A stretch of 64,000 nucleotides of DNA, from positions 190,706 through 254,705 of the forward strand of contig MNCI01027451.1 in NCBI GenBank assembly GCA_015680685.1, read 5' to 3'. The DNA comes from Gnetum montanum (taxonomy: Eukaryota; Streptophyta; Gnetopsida; Gnetales; Gnetaceae). The first letter of the stretch is position 1. The number at the start of each line of letters is the position of its first letter. The position numbers and the translations under genes were made by a program. Below, one piece after another: positions 12,901-21,435 of this stretch. A model generated the notes under the pieces. It was not told the origin of the DNA. It did no database searches and worked only from the letters and a program-made list of their open reading frames with translations.

Positions 12901-15900
12901 AAGAGTTGAAGTCGAGTTGGCAGTTGTAGGAGTCGGTGAGCCAAGCAATGCTCAAGGACTCTCTTAGGGAGTAGCTTAGAGCGGAGCTTAGGTAGGAGGA
13001 GATGTGCAGTGTCGAGATGGAGCAAGCTGAGCAAGAGCAGTGGGAGTTGGAGCAATGGGAGGTGGATGAGATGTGGAGACAACTTGATCATGCACATAAG
13101 TGGGAGGCTCGGATGTGGTTGCAATTGGGCAAGTATCCATATGTGGTTTTGGACATTTGCTACAACACATCTTGGCTAGCATTTCATAGACATATTAGGA
13201 GGACCATTGCTAAACTTCATCGAAGGCGACAATTGAGGAGTGTGTACACAAGGCTAAGGCCACAAAGGAGTTTTAGTAGGCAATGATGTTTGTTGACATT
13301 GACCACCACCACACAGTGCTAGATGCTATTCATGTCGAGGGGCAGGCAAACTATCCTTGTGTACGATTGCCTAGGTGGCTTTACCTGTAGGTTGTTGGGT
13401 TGTGGTGGTCTTGTTTGTTTTGTATATTAATTCTCTGTTGCCTTTAGGGGTTTTGTGTGGCTTCTGGAGCTGGATTGATCTCACTCGTTGAAACAGGATT
13501 TTGCTGGTTGTAACTAGCTACCAAACGCCTATTGGTTTAAAGAAACATCATTATGGAAGGGTTGGCGTTGGCCATGGGGATTTATCTCCCCTTCCTAGGG
13601 GGGTGTGTTGGGGGCTATTTTGGTTGCAGAGGAAGGGTGTGTGTGTGTGTGTGTGGTTGTGGTGGGGGAATAGCCCACACGTATGATTTGAATGTTGTTG
13701 ATTGTACATATTCCGATTTTATTAATACTATTTTGCTTGACCTTCACACAAAAAAATGCTTTGATTTTAAGGCCAAGTCTATTTTCCAGTAACTTGTGAA
13801 AATTTTGGAAAATACCAAGAGTTTGATCTTTTAAATTTTGAATACAATTCAAAGTAGATTTGGTGCAATCATCATTAGTAACATTAAAAAGTCTTCCACC
13901 TCCAATTGCTATAATTAGCATTAATCCAAGAAGATTCATGTGTAATAATTCAAGGAGCATTTGATACTTCTCCACATGACTATTATGAGGTAAGGCCTTT
14001 TGTGTACTATTATGAGGCAACACCTCCACCCATCCAACCCACTAAACTAGCATCCATAGCTCTTTGCCAGGTTCGGTATTCCCTCAATCTAAGGCAGCAC
14101 CTCCGTCCATGCAACCCATCGAACCAACATCCATAGCTCTTGATTTTGTTGGAATTCCTGCATCACCAGCTCTTGGTACTACTTGAGTCCCATTGTTTGT
14201 GTGGCTTCCTCCCATAGCCGCAAGCCCGTGACAGCAGTCATGGATGATAGGTGCAGTCTCTAACTCCTAAAAATCAAATTGTTCTGGTTTCTCCATGTTG
14301 CCCAAAGAACAACCATTGCCTTCTTGTCCCTGTGCATGTGAGCAAGCGGTTCCAGCCCTGCTTTCCACCATATGGCATGCATGTACTTACATTTGTATAT
14401 CAAATGATGAATGGTTTCCTCTTCCCTCATATATAATAGGCATTGGGGATCAACAACCATTCCTTTCCCCCTTGAAAAACTCGCACTAGCAGCGCCTTGT
14501 GTGCTACTAACCATCCAAACACCTTAATTTTTTCCAAAAGTTTGCCCCTCTAGATATGATCCCCTAGAACAAGTTGTTTGTAGCCTATACTTCCTCTGCA
14601 CAATACTTGCTTGCCCATCAATCCACATTCCTACATTTGAGCTATATGCTTGCAAAGCCCTAGCTAGAACCATGATCCCCTAGAACAAGTTGTTTGTAGC
14701 CTATACTTCCTCTGCACAATACTGATCCATTGCATAGGTATCTCCTTAGGTGCCAACAGTCAATTAGCTAGTTGTTGCATTCCTAGCACCACTTCGTTGT
14801 GGAAGGACAGTATCCCGATTCCCCTAGTGTGCTTGGGTCTAGCTGTGGTTGCCCTGTTGGTAAGGTGGAGCTTCTTGCCCCACTTTTCTCCTAGCCACAC
14901 AAATCGTTGGATTACGTAGTGGATTTGTTGGGCCACCCCTACTAGAATACGAGCCATCTACGTCATAAATCTTGCCATAGACATTAGGACAGAGGAGGCA
15001 AGAATTATTCGACCCTTTTGGAACAAAAATTGAGATGTCCAATGTGCCATTTATTTTCTAATTTCGGTATCACCGTAGCCCAAGTGTGCTTCCTGTGCTA
15101 GTTGAATACTGGCATCCCCAGATAGAAATCCTTCATCGTTCCAGGATAGATACCCAAAACCTAGCAAATCTTGCTATACACCTACACCTCGATGTTGACC
15201 AAGTGCAACATAGACTTCGTTTTATTGGCTTCTAATCCAAGCTTCGATGCCATATGTTCCAACACTTTCTAGAGAGCCACTGCTTGCAGCACAGTTACAC
15301 GACAAAACATAATAGTGTCATCTACATAATGTTTAGCAACACAATGTGCACCAACCACCACCCTCCAATTCACAATACTCCTGCAGCGAATCCATCATTA
15401 ATATAAAACATAGAGGTGATAGCAGGTTACCTTGGCGCAATCACGGGGGAAGGGGGAGATGCAAGCATGTGGCCCATGGGGGAAGGGGGGGCTCCATAGT
15501 ATGGCCCATTTACAGCTAGAGGACACAATGTGTTTTGCTAGTAGTGGTGGAAGTCTCCTCAAAGTTGGAGGAGTTGATTGAGCAAGAGGGTGGACAAAAT
15601 TGGTTGTTGGAGGGGGTGTTGAGGGGGAGGGGGGAGTCGAGGAGCATGCCATAGGAGAGGTTTTGGGTTGCTTTAGGAGGTGGGCTTTCCCACCCCTTGG
15701 AGCAGCACCAAAGGAACAAGGCTATTGTGGTGCCTGAGAAGGGTGAGGTGGACTTGGGGGGTGGGGGTTGGGTCCCATTGTTGGAGGTTTCAATGGCCAA
15801 GTTGGTGGCATAGGGGTAGGCAACAAAACGGGCACTATGGGAGGCTAGGTGGTGGCAGAGGGAGGAAGAGTTCCAAAGGGAGTGGGGGCAGTAGCAGGCC

Positions 15901-18900
15901 AATGCTGTCAAGGAGACCATCAAAGAAGAATAGATTTGTCAGGATCTCGCGAAGGCGGTGGTGTTGCAAGAGATGGAGGTAGAGCTTTGGGATTGTATCA
16001 AGGAAGAGTTGAAGGAGGAGGCCAATATCCAAGAGGTTTAGAAGTGAGAGGCTTAGGCATGGCATGAGCAGGAGGAGTAGCAGGCAGCCTAGATCTAGTA
16101 GTAGCTGGATCAGGCGCATGCTAATGAGGCTACGGCCTGGCTACACTAGGGACAATGCCCTTATGTCATTTTGGACATTGGCCATAATGTGCTGTGGTTG
16201 GCCCTAAGGAGGCACATTCGAAGACAGGGGAAGGCATTTCACCCCGATGGCAAAGGGGATGTGGCGATGCGGGTGCAGAAGGTGGAAGCCTTCAAGAACT
16301 TCCAGCAAGCTACTACCTTTGTGGACATAGAACAACATAGGGCTATTCTGGATGCTATTCACGAGCAGGAGCGGAATATTTGTCCTTGTACCTAGTTGCT
16401 GTATTGGCTTCAAGTGGTTGGCTACAAGGGTTTTGGGTGATGGGCTCCTTGCCTTTTTTCTTTTTGTAGTCTTTGTCATTTTGTAGTTTTGTATATAGCA
16501 TGTTGGATGGTGCTGACATGGGCTTGCAGGAATGATCACCACTTGCAATTTGGCAGGCGATTGGCAGGGGTAGGTGGACCCCAGCTTGGGACTGTAACAC
16601 CCTAAATGTTGGGAGTTTTGGTTGGGAGAGGAGGGGAGATGTCCTCTTGTTTTTTATGGGGGAAGTAAAAAAAGTTTTGTTCGCTTTGTAAATTTTGTTC
16701 AGAATGAATATATCCCAAATTTCTCTGAAAAAAAAAAAGATAACTTTTAAATTCTCCATATTATTTTATTATATTTAAGCTGGCATTGATTGGCAAATCA
16801 TGCAACATAGGGCCTCTCTCTTTCAGAGTCTTTGAATAATGCATTTAGTTGTTATTTTGGAGGATCTGAATAAACATTACCTACTATGCCTACATGCTTG
16901 GCAAGCCATACAATGTTTCATTTGCCTAGGATATGGAGTTGAGGGCATATATCTAATTGTATTCCTGCCTATGACATCACAAGACCTCTTTACTGCCCAA
17001 ATCGAAATCGTATGTCAGCAGAGCAAGCCCTCTATATTGCCCAAACCTAGAATCCAAAGGTTAGCAGGGCAACCAATGTAGTACACACTGCAACTAGTTT
17101 CAGTTTGGCACGTTTTCTGCAGCTATATGCAGCTACAATGGTTTAAACATCAGCTATTTGGTTGAGATCATATGGTGCTCATTAATAACATTATAATTCC
17201 GATTTCCAAGCACATGAAGAACACCTACAGAAATGGAAAATTTCTAAACCGTTAATTTGTATAATATTGTCTCTATATGCTAAGAAGGTAACAACAAAAA
17301 TAACATAAAATATGTGAACGATGTCCAAACAGTTTTCTAATGTATGGTTTTCATCTCAGTTATATGCTATTATCTTCATTCATTTTCACAATTAATAAAG
17401 AGAAGTCCACATGTTAGCAATTGTTGAACTGATATCTATTTTCTGTCATTGTGCTATTATAGAGCTATGTACAGCTATCAGAGACTTCATGGGCATTGGT
17501 GTATTTCATCAGTTTTTATCTGGTTACAGTATTATTCATGCTTAACTTGGTGAGGAAGCTTTCTAACAAATTTATGACATCTTTTCTTATTGTTCTTATG
17601 GAACAATATAATCTGCTTTAGACACAATAAAAGCTAAGAAACTGAAAGCAACTTTCTTTGTGATACAGGTAATTGCATTTGTGCTGGAGGCTTTCTTTGC
17701 AGAAAGAGACATAAATTCGGGTGACGTTGATCAGGCAAGGAAGGATTCAGGAACAATGGTACGTATGGAGGTAACTGAATTGTAGGAGTATCTCTTTGTA
17801 TTTGTAATCAAATGGTACAGTAATACACTTTGCAGTATATGAGTAAAACAATAAGCAACAAATGAATCTACATATGTTGTCTTTGTCTGAAAATTAAAAT
17901 AAATTGATGGATCAAGATTTACATTTTATATATATAGAGATCTTGTAAGATCAAGTTGCTTTTGAGCACCAATTTGCTTGAAAGGTTTGTCTTTGAAGTG
18001 AATTGTTCTAGCTTTTCAACTATTTTTTAAAGCTTAGTGCATTTCCTTGAATGAAAGGAATATTGTTGTGTATGTTTGTGAAGTTGCTTCTAGATATCTT
18101 CTTGATTGCTTTAAGTGGTGGCCCTTAGACTTATGAAATGTATGGCAGCCAAGTCTATTAGTGTGAAATAGCATAGAAGGGATATGGAGGAATTGAGTAC
18201 TAATTTGAGAAATATTTTGAGGAGAACTAAGAGAATATCTTCTAGCCATCAAGCAAAGAAGGAATATGTAAGGTTTAGTAAAATAGAGATAAATGAGAAA
18301 AGGAGTTTTCAAGTATCTCTTATTGAGCAAAGGAGTGCTTAATACTCAAAGGTTTCGAGGGGGAACCAAGAGCTTCATCAAAGGGACTAAGAGATCTTCA
18401 AAATCTAAGATGGTGTATGTTGTTGATCAAGGAGAGCTCTTACCTCATAAGTCATGGGAGGTGAAATATCAAAGCCAAAGGAGTGGCAAGGATCAAGGGA
18501 CTTTTTCAAGGAGGATCAAAGGTAGTACTAGATGGTATGAGACCCATTCTTTTTGCAAGTGTTTTATACCTTGTGGCAAGGGAAAGGAGATTCTAATCTA
18601 AGTTGAGGTCATCTCATTGGAGATAGATGAGTCCTCTAGCCAAGGTATGTGTAAGAATGATTGCTTTGATGCTATTTTTGATGAATCTGATGTTTAAGCC
18701 ATGGAAAAAAGTTTACCTTTTGAGCTGGTGCCTCCAAAATGGGATGAAGAGCCTAATGATGATCTTTTTGAAGAGGAGGAACCATTGGAGTTAGGGACTC
18801 CTATGTGGAATCTTGAAGCTTCAAGGGTTAATGATGTTGGACAGCCAGATGTGGAAGATAAAGTTGAACCAAAGTTGGATGGGAGAAGCCATGTAGAGGT

Positions 18901-21435
18901 AAGTAAGTCTAAGCTTTACCTTGTAAATGGTAGTGATATCTCTCATGTTGAAACTAGTGCATTAGATGCTAACCTTTTAATTCAACTTGATAGTGGTGTG
19001 TTTAGTTGTGCTGATGTGAGTCATGATCATTGTATTGATTGTGATGAAATGGAAACTCATGTTGTGTGTAATGGAAGCAATGTGACTATTGATCTCATTG
19101 TTAGTAAGAGCAAGACTAATAATGGTAATGTGTCTGATTTTGCATTTGATAATGATGGCTATGGTAGTAGTCATTATGAGAAGATCGTTATTGATGTTGG
19201 TAAGGACATTGATAGTGATGAATTTGATTGTCTTGGCTGTGAAATGGATGAGCAGCATGAAAGCAATTTGCATTGTGGTTCTAATGGTGGAGGAAGGATG
19301 AGTGTGAGACTTTCAAACACTGAGAATTAGAAGGTGAAGAAGAGGAAAAAGAATGGAAGAAAGGATGTTGAGTTAAGGAAGCCTAATCCTTTTGTTTTTT
19401 GTTATTCTTCATTTGTTACAAGTGCGAGTCATCATGGGAATGCAGAGTAAGCATTCCAAGGAGATGCTTAAATGAAGGAAGCATGGTGGTGCATGAGGAC
19501 ATGCCTCTAAGAGCAAGAGAAGCTTAAAACCAAATCCTCAAGCATTGTGACTAGGAGTGGTACTCATTCTCATGATCTTATTAATGCATTGAGTCATGAT
19601 TGTTGTGCTAAGGATGATGGCCTTGAGTCAAAGGGCATGGTGCCTTCCAGCTTGTAAAAGGTCATTAAGCATGACATTTTTAAGAGTGGGAGAGATGATG
19701 AGAACATCACCTAGCTCTTGTGCAATCCTCAATGCATTATTGATGCGTTTCTTGCTTGTATGTGTGCCACTGTTGCCTTGAGGAGTTCAGGATGCATTCA
19801 AAATGTTTGCAGGCCTTTAGGAGCTTGTTGAAGGCATTTGGAACTCCAACTTGGATGTCTTGTTGTTTTGATACAAACCTAGAAAGACATCTTGCCTAGG
19901 GAAAAGACATCTTCCTTGCCAAAAAGATGTCTTTTGTGCATGTCCAACCATCAGCAAAGATGTCTTTCCAAGGCCAAAGACATCTTTTGTGTAGCAGTTT
20001 CAACTCAAGAAAATGTCTTCTCTTCTCCAAAGACATATTATTTGGCAGACTCCAATGGATATTAATTTGGATTTTGGGTGCCAGGGGAGATGAAAGGTCA
20101 CACAAGAAGCTATAAAAAGGCATCAAAGGGCTGACTTTGAGTAGGCTAGTCTGAAGGGAAAGTGTGGTCTCAAGTAGTGAGAATAGTTGCGAGAAGAGTT
20201 ATAGTGAGGAGAACTTGTGCTTGGACATTGTGTCCATTTGAGTGAGAGGCAAGGAAGAGCTCTTGAGAGAGGTTGAAAAAATCTCTTATAAGTGTCTTGT
20301 CTTGAGCTTATGCTCCAAGTGGGAGCAATTAAGGAGTTCAGAGGGGACGTGTGTGGCCTCTAATATCCTTGGGAGAGGTGTGAGTTGAGCTTGGCTCCTC
20401 AATCTTGATGTATTTATCTATATTTTGAGNATCACTAAGAGTCTAAGTGGAGACTTTCGAAACACATAGATAATACTGACCCAACAAAGACTGTAATCCT
20501 TTAGTAGAAAGCTATGCCAAGAATTCCTAAGGAAATGATGCAATGCAGTAATGAGCATGGTTAGAGGGCTTCTTTTATAGAGATAGGCTAGGGTTACGGA
20601 AGGGGTAACCTAGGTTTAACAATCGTTAAGTTTTTTGGCCCACTGTAGCTTACTACTTTCTCAGCATAAAATAAAATAACGATAAAAATTCTCAAAATTA
20701 ACATTATACAATTTATATACAAAAATTAAACACAACATACAACATGAGATTTTAAGAAAGCTTTGCCTTTTAATAAATAAAAAATATACACAACAATTTA
20801 GGTACAAGAATTATACTAAGTTTGCATAGCACCACATACAACGTAACATTAAAAAGAACTTTACATTCTAACAATTAATGTATTAACGAAGTTATTATTC
20901 TAACAAAGTTTAACACATTATTTTTTTGAAACAAATTAAACAAAGAAAATGTAAGCAAATAAGAGAAAAACATGGGTCCTAACGATATTAAACCGTACCA
21001 CCCGCTAGATCCCTTGGGCCTTTCTTGCACTTAATAATATATTCAGTTTGAGTTTCCTTTATTTTAAGTAAGTCAAGTCAGTCAAATTGTCATAAAGCAT
21101 ATTTGAAAAATAAAGCATATGTGAAAAGGTTTTCTTTTTAGAGATTTTCAAACAAGAGCTCTTTTATGGGAAATAAAAAATTTCCCATTCTTCTTGTTGC
21201 AGGATCTGAAGGCATCACAGAAGAGAGTAAGGTGTGTATGTATATCATGATAGTTAAGAGAAACATTGTTTGCAGATGTTAGTGGTTTTAAGATCTATTT
21301 TTGATTTTGACAATCACATTGTGAAATATAATTGTTGCATTAAACAGATCTGAATCAAAAAGTGGAAGAGTAGACAGGCTGTTGCATCAAATTTTGAGCG
21401 AGGAACTGAAGGAAGCTACCGGCAATTCACCATGA
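6765..21435 (+). CDS. TPC1: Two-pore cation channel (TPC1 type), 3' part of gene, six exons
   Basis: Plant TPC1 is the vacuolar-membrane, Ca2+-regulated, voltage-gated cation channel behind the SV current. Exons seen: 6765-6933, 7911-7975, 8164-8254, 17463-17549, 17669-17758, 21203-21231 and 21348-21435. The short 21203 exon is listed with the last one, giving six exon entries. Phases join correctly across every intron and all introns are GT-AG. The product covers S4 of repeat II (three spaced Arg in '[10 protein letters not shown]'), S5, the pore ('[13 protein letters not shown]' then 'VMGNW'), S6 ('[12 protein letters not shown]') and a tail with '[11 protein letters not shown]', like the end of plant TPC1. 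The stop is TGA at 21433. Repeat I, the EF-hands and S1-S3 of repeat II are not in the visible sequence. No stop or frameshift was found. Introns of 9.2 kb and 3.4 kb are full of transposons. Confidence 0.9.
6934..7606. other. TPC1 intron sequence
   Basis: AT-rich intron with no coding signal, between the S5 exon and the SINE insertion at 7617. Confidence 0.7.
7617..7768 (-). mobile_element. SINE, copy S1, in TPC1 intron
   Basis: A 152-bp minus-strand unit similar to the copies at 39968-40130 and 40374-40549. Shared blocks are 'cttgtttct', 'agacat' before a B-box-like segment, 'gaggttaggctttc' then 'actcatc', and the end 'gatgatcc'. A perfect 10-bp direct repeat, TCTTTTAAAG, flanks it (7607-7616 and 7769-7778) and is a convincing target-site duplication. 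The B-box equivalent has decayed here. No protein is encoded. Confidence 0.78.
7911..7975 (+). CDS. TPC1: TPC1 exon: S5-pore loop
   Basis: The acceptor is 'ttggcag' and the donor 'gtatcc'. Twenty-one codons plus two bases read '[15 protein letters not shown]' and onward, matching the 'VFGGLVNAGN' region of plant TPC1. The last two bases (GA) join the T at 8164 to make Asp. Confidence 0.9.
8164..8254 (+). CDS. TPC1: TPC1 exon: pore helices and selectivity filter of repeat II
   Basis: The acceptor is 'tgcaag' and the donor 'gtatgg'. One base plus 30 codons read '[19 protein letters not shown]', then '[11 protein letters not shown]'. This is the pore helix and filter II of plant TPC1, including the VMGNW filter residues. 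Confidence 0.93.
8255..9019. other. Start of the 9.2-kb TPC1 intron, no gene seen
   Basis: AT-rich DNA. A tRNA-like 'ttggttaaggtg' at 8533 and a poly(A) run at 8608 hint at another small retroposon, but no target-site duplication was found. Confidence 0.4.
9020..10405 (+). mobile_element. Coiled-coil/J-domain repeat family, copy 3 (best full-length copy)
   Basis: From ATG 9020 to TAG 10100-10102 one frame (361 codons) stays in register. It is interrupted mainly by TAG codons, with a few TGA and one TAA. Order: an N-terminal region with '[19 protein letters not shown]', '[13 protein letters not shown]' and '[11 protein letters not shown]'; a Glu/Gln/Lys-rich coiled coil (about 9430-9830); then a J-domain-like module starting at the Tyr codon 9851, with '[18 protein letters not shown]'. 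Its His codon is exactly 26 residues after the Tyr, as in DnaJ. HPD has become HFD. A 3' UTR-like part ends 'tataatataaaacc' and a poly(A) tail at about 10376-10405, as expected of an L1-mobilised transcript. The N-terminus weakly recalls plant-transposon N-terminal domains ending in 'LGL'. Host processed pseudogene or true transposon cannot be decided here. Confidence 0.7.
10406..10724. other. AT-rich intron sequence
   Basis: No coding or repeat signal beyond low complexity. Confidence 0.4.
10725..11015 (+). repeat. LTR-like fragment (TATA-containing), copy 1
   Basis: Similar to 20100-20428: both have 'gctataaaa' followed by 'tcaaagg', then 'cttgtcttga', 'atgctccaagtg', 'gatccttgggagag' or its variant, and 'gatgcatttctctat' or its variant. 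The TATA-like box and about 250 bases of shared downstream sequence suggest an LTR U3/R segment. It lies on the strand opposite to the adjacent copia remnant, so it belongs to another element. Confidence 0.5.
11083..12290 (-). pseudogene. Ty1/copia integrase-RT remnant
   Basis: On the minus strand, in order: an integrase core piece ('[13 protein letters not shown]' and 'NGIHKQ', about 12290-12210); integrase C-terminal motifs ('GGLCYVKIP', '[19 protein letters not shown]', '[14 protein letters not shown]', 11987-11775); then RT ('[14 protein letters not shown]' and '[11 protein letters not shown]', 11318-11106). The catalytic YVDD box reads YVAD. Frames break repeatedly and the 5' half (gag, protease) and both LTRs are absent. 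It is truncated on the right against the next J-repeat copy. Confidence 0.8.
12291..13440 (+). mobile_element. Coiled-coil/J-domain repeat family, copy 4
   Basis: Begins inside the N-terminal region with '[11 protein letters not shown]' (12325-12357; compare '[11 protein letters not shown]' in copy 3), so it is 5'-truncated. A coiled-coil region runs from about 12680 to 13110. The J-like module starts at the Tyr codon 13140: '[17 protein letters not shown]', then '[11 protein letters not shown]'. The His codon at 13218 is again 26 residues after the Tyr. The PD of HPD is lost ('HRRR') and a frameshift follows. The last helices continue in another frame with '[18 protein letters not shown]'. 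Stops are mainly TAG. No poly(A) tail was seen. Confidence 0.65.
13637..13657. repeat. GT microsatellite
   Basis: About ten uninterrupted GT dinucleotides in a G-rich context. Confidence 0.85.
13658..14239. other. Non-coding, with an 81-bp-period short direct repeat
   Basis: No gene. At 14010-14060 and 14091-14141 a roughly 50-bp segment is repeated with several mismatches (shared end 'catccatagctctt'). Confidence 0.5.
14240..15440 (-). pseudogene. LINE (L1-type) RT C-terminal remnant
   Basis: Minus-strand frames give '[18 protein letters not shown]' (about 15430-15390), the catalytic box 'HYVDDTIMF' after a frameshift (about 15330), '[14 protein letters not shown]', '[14 protein letters not shown]' (about 14900), and a zf-RVT-like end '[13 protein letters not shown]' plus '[10 protein letters not shown]' (about 14420). 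This order matches the second half of a plant L1 ORF2. Frames are broken several times. It is cut at 15440, where the next J-repeat copy starts on the other strand. A 52-bp perfect direct repeat lies inside it. Confidence 0.78.
15460..16735 (+). mobile_element. Coiled-coil/J-domain repeat family, copy 5 (HPD retained)
   Basis: A coiled-coil region (about 15835-16150) rich in Glu, Gln and Lys with many TAG codons, then the best J-like module. '[19 protein letters not shown]' starts at Tyr codon 16162 and the HPD triad is at 16240-16248, exactly 26 residues after the Tyr. '[16 protein letters not shown]' and '[10 protein letters not shown]' follow, and the stop is at 16393. The last 75 codons are open. 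The spacing matches DnaJ helices I-III and the HPD loop that stimulates Hsp70 ATPase. A 3' part ends in a poly(A) run at 16726-16738. The N-terminal region is unrecognisable and G-rich. Some A-rich endings of this family resemble LINE 3' ends. Confidence 0.72.
16739..17462. other. End of the long TPC1 intron
   Basis: AT-rich, no repeat or coding signal recognised before the acceptor at 17461-17462. Confidence 0.5.
17463..17549 (+). CDS. TPC1: TPC1 exon: end of pore loop and start of S6
   Basis: The acceptor is 'attatag' and the donor 'gtgagg'. Twenty-nine codons read '[20 protein letters not shown]' and then 'VTVLFMLNL', which matches the 'TWWSITYFVSFY' region of TPC1. It is separated from the previous exon by a 9.2-kb intron holding at least five transposon remnants. 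Confidence 0.92.
17669..17758 (+). CDS. TPC1: TPC1 exon: S6 and start of cytosolic tail
   Basis: The acceptor is 'gatacag'. Thirty codons begin '[16 protein letters not shown]'. Two in-frame donors are possible: 'gtacgt' at 17759, used here, and 'gtaact' at 17771. The second would add four residues. Only transcript data can choose between them. Confidence 0.88.
18040..19860 (+). mobile_element. Internal region of an unidentified LTR-type element in TPC1 intron
   Basis: Coding-like sequence without a recognisable retroviral domain. A basic stretch at 18300-18600 (Lys/Arg/Ser-rich, '[16 protein letters not shown]') is followed by an acidic ORF at 18701 and another basic patch ('KKRKKNGRK') after its stop. 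An LTR-like sequence follows at 19860-20428. The layout suggests a retroelement internal part, but no gag, RT or integrase motif was found. Confidence 0.4.
18701..19330 (+). CDS. Acidic ORF of unknown function
   Basis: An uninterrupted 209-codon ORF starting '[17 protein letters not shown]'. It is very acidic (an 'EEEEP' run, many Asp) and Ser/Asn-rich, with several Cys/His pairs ('[10 protein letters not shown]', '[11 protein letters not shown]') that could bind metal but fit no family I know. There is no membrane segment. It sits in a TPC1 intron on the same strand, inside a probable retroelement and upstream of an LTR-like repeat. The intact frame in a decayed neighbourhood is notable, but an ORF of this length can occur by chance in T/G-rich DNA with few stops. 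Confidence 0.35.
   Translation: MEKSLPFELVPPKWDEEPNDDLFEEEEPLELGTPMWNLEASRVNDVGQPDVEDKVEPKLDGRSHVEVSKSKLYLVNGSDISHVETSALDANLLIQLDSGVFSCADVSHDHCIDCDEMETHVVCNGSNVTIDLIVSKSKTNNGNVSDFAFDNDGYGSSHYEKIVIDVGKDIDSDEFDCLGCEMDEQHESNLHCGSNGGGRMSVRLSNTEN
19861..20428 (+). repeat. LTR-like sequence with repeated AAAGACATCTT motifs, copy 2
   Basis: Upstream of a TATA-like 'ctataaaaagg' (about 20109) lie about seven copies of AAAGACATCTT or its reverse complement (19880-20040), typical of U3 enhancer subrepeats. Downstream sequence matches 10725-11015. It is cut at the N at 20430, so the 3' end is unknown. Confidence 0.5.
20430..20430. other. Single N, assembly join
   Basis: Sequence before it is LTR-like and sequence after it is unrelated AT-rich intron, so the join may hide missing bases. 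Confidence 0.6.
20431..21202. other. TPC1 intron sequence, AT-rich
   Basis: No feature recognised before the acceptor at 21201-21202. Confidence 0.5.
21203..21435 (+). CDS. TPC1: TPC1 last two exons (21203-21231 and 21348-21435), C-terminus
   Basis: A 29-base exon, 'DLKASQKRV' plus AG, follows acceptor 'gttgcag' and has donor 'gtgtgt'. A 116-base intron comes next. The last exon after 'aaacag' starts with the A completing Arg and reads '[20 protein letters not shown]' to a TGA at 21433. The 'VDRLLHQIL' stretch matches the conserved 'VDTLLHHML' end of plant TPC1. The 3' UTR follows; its poly(A) site is not clear, though AT-rich signals lie at about 21595. Confidence 0.85.

Noticed and set aside
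15516-15923. 135-codon minus-strand ORF
   Set aside because: It lies opposite the J-repeat copy 5 and is Pro/Ser-rich from complement bias; no family resemblance.
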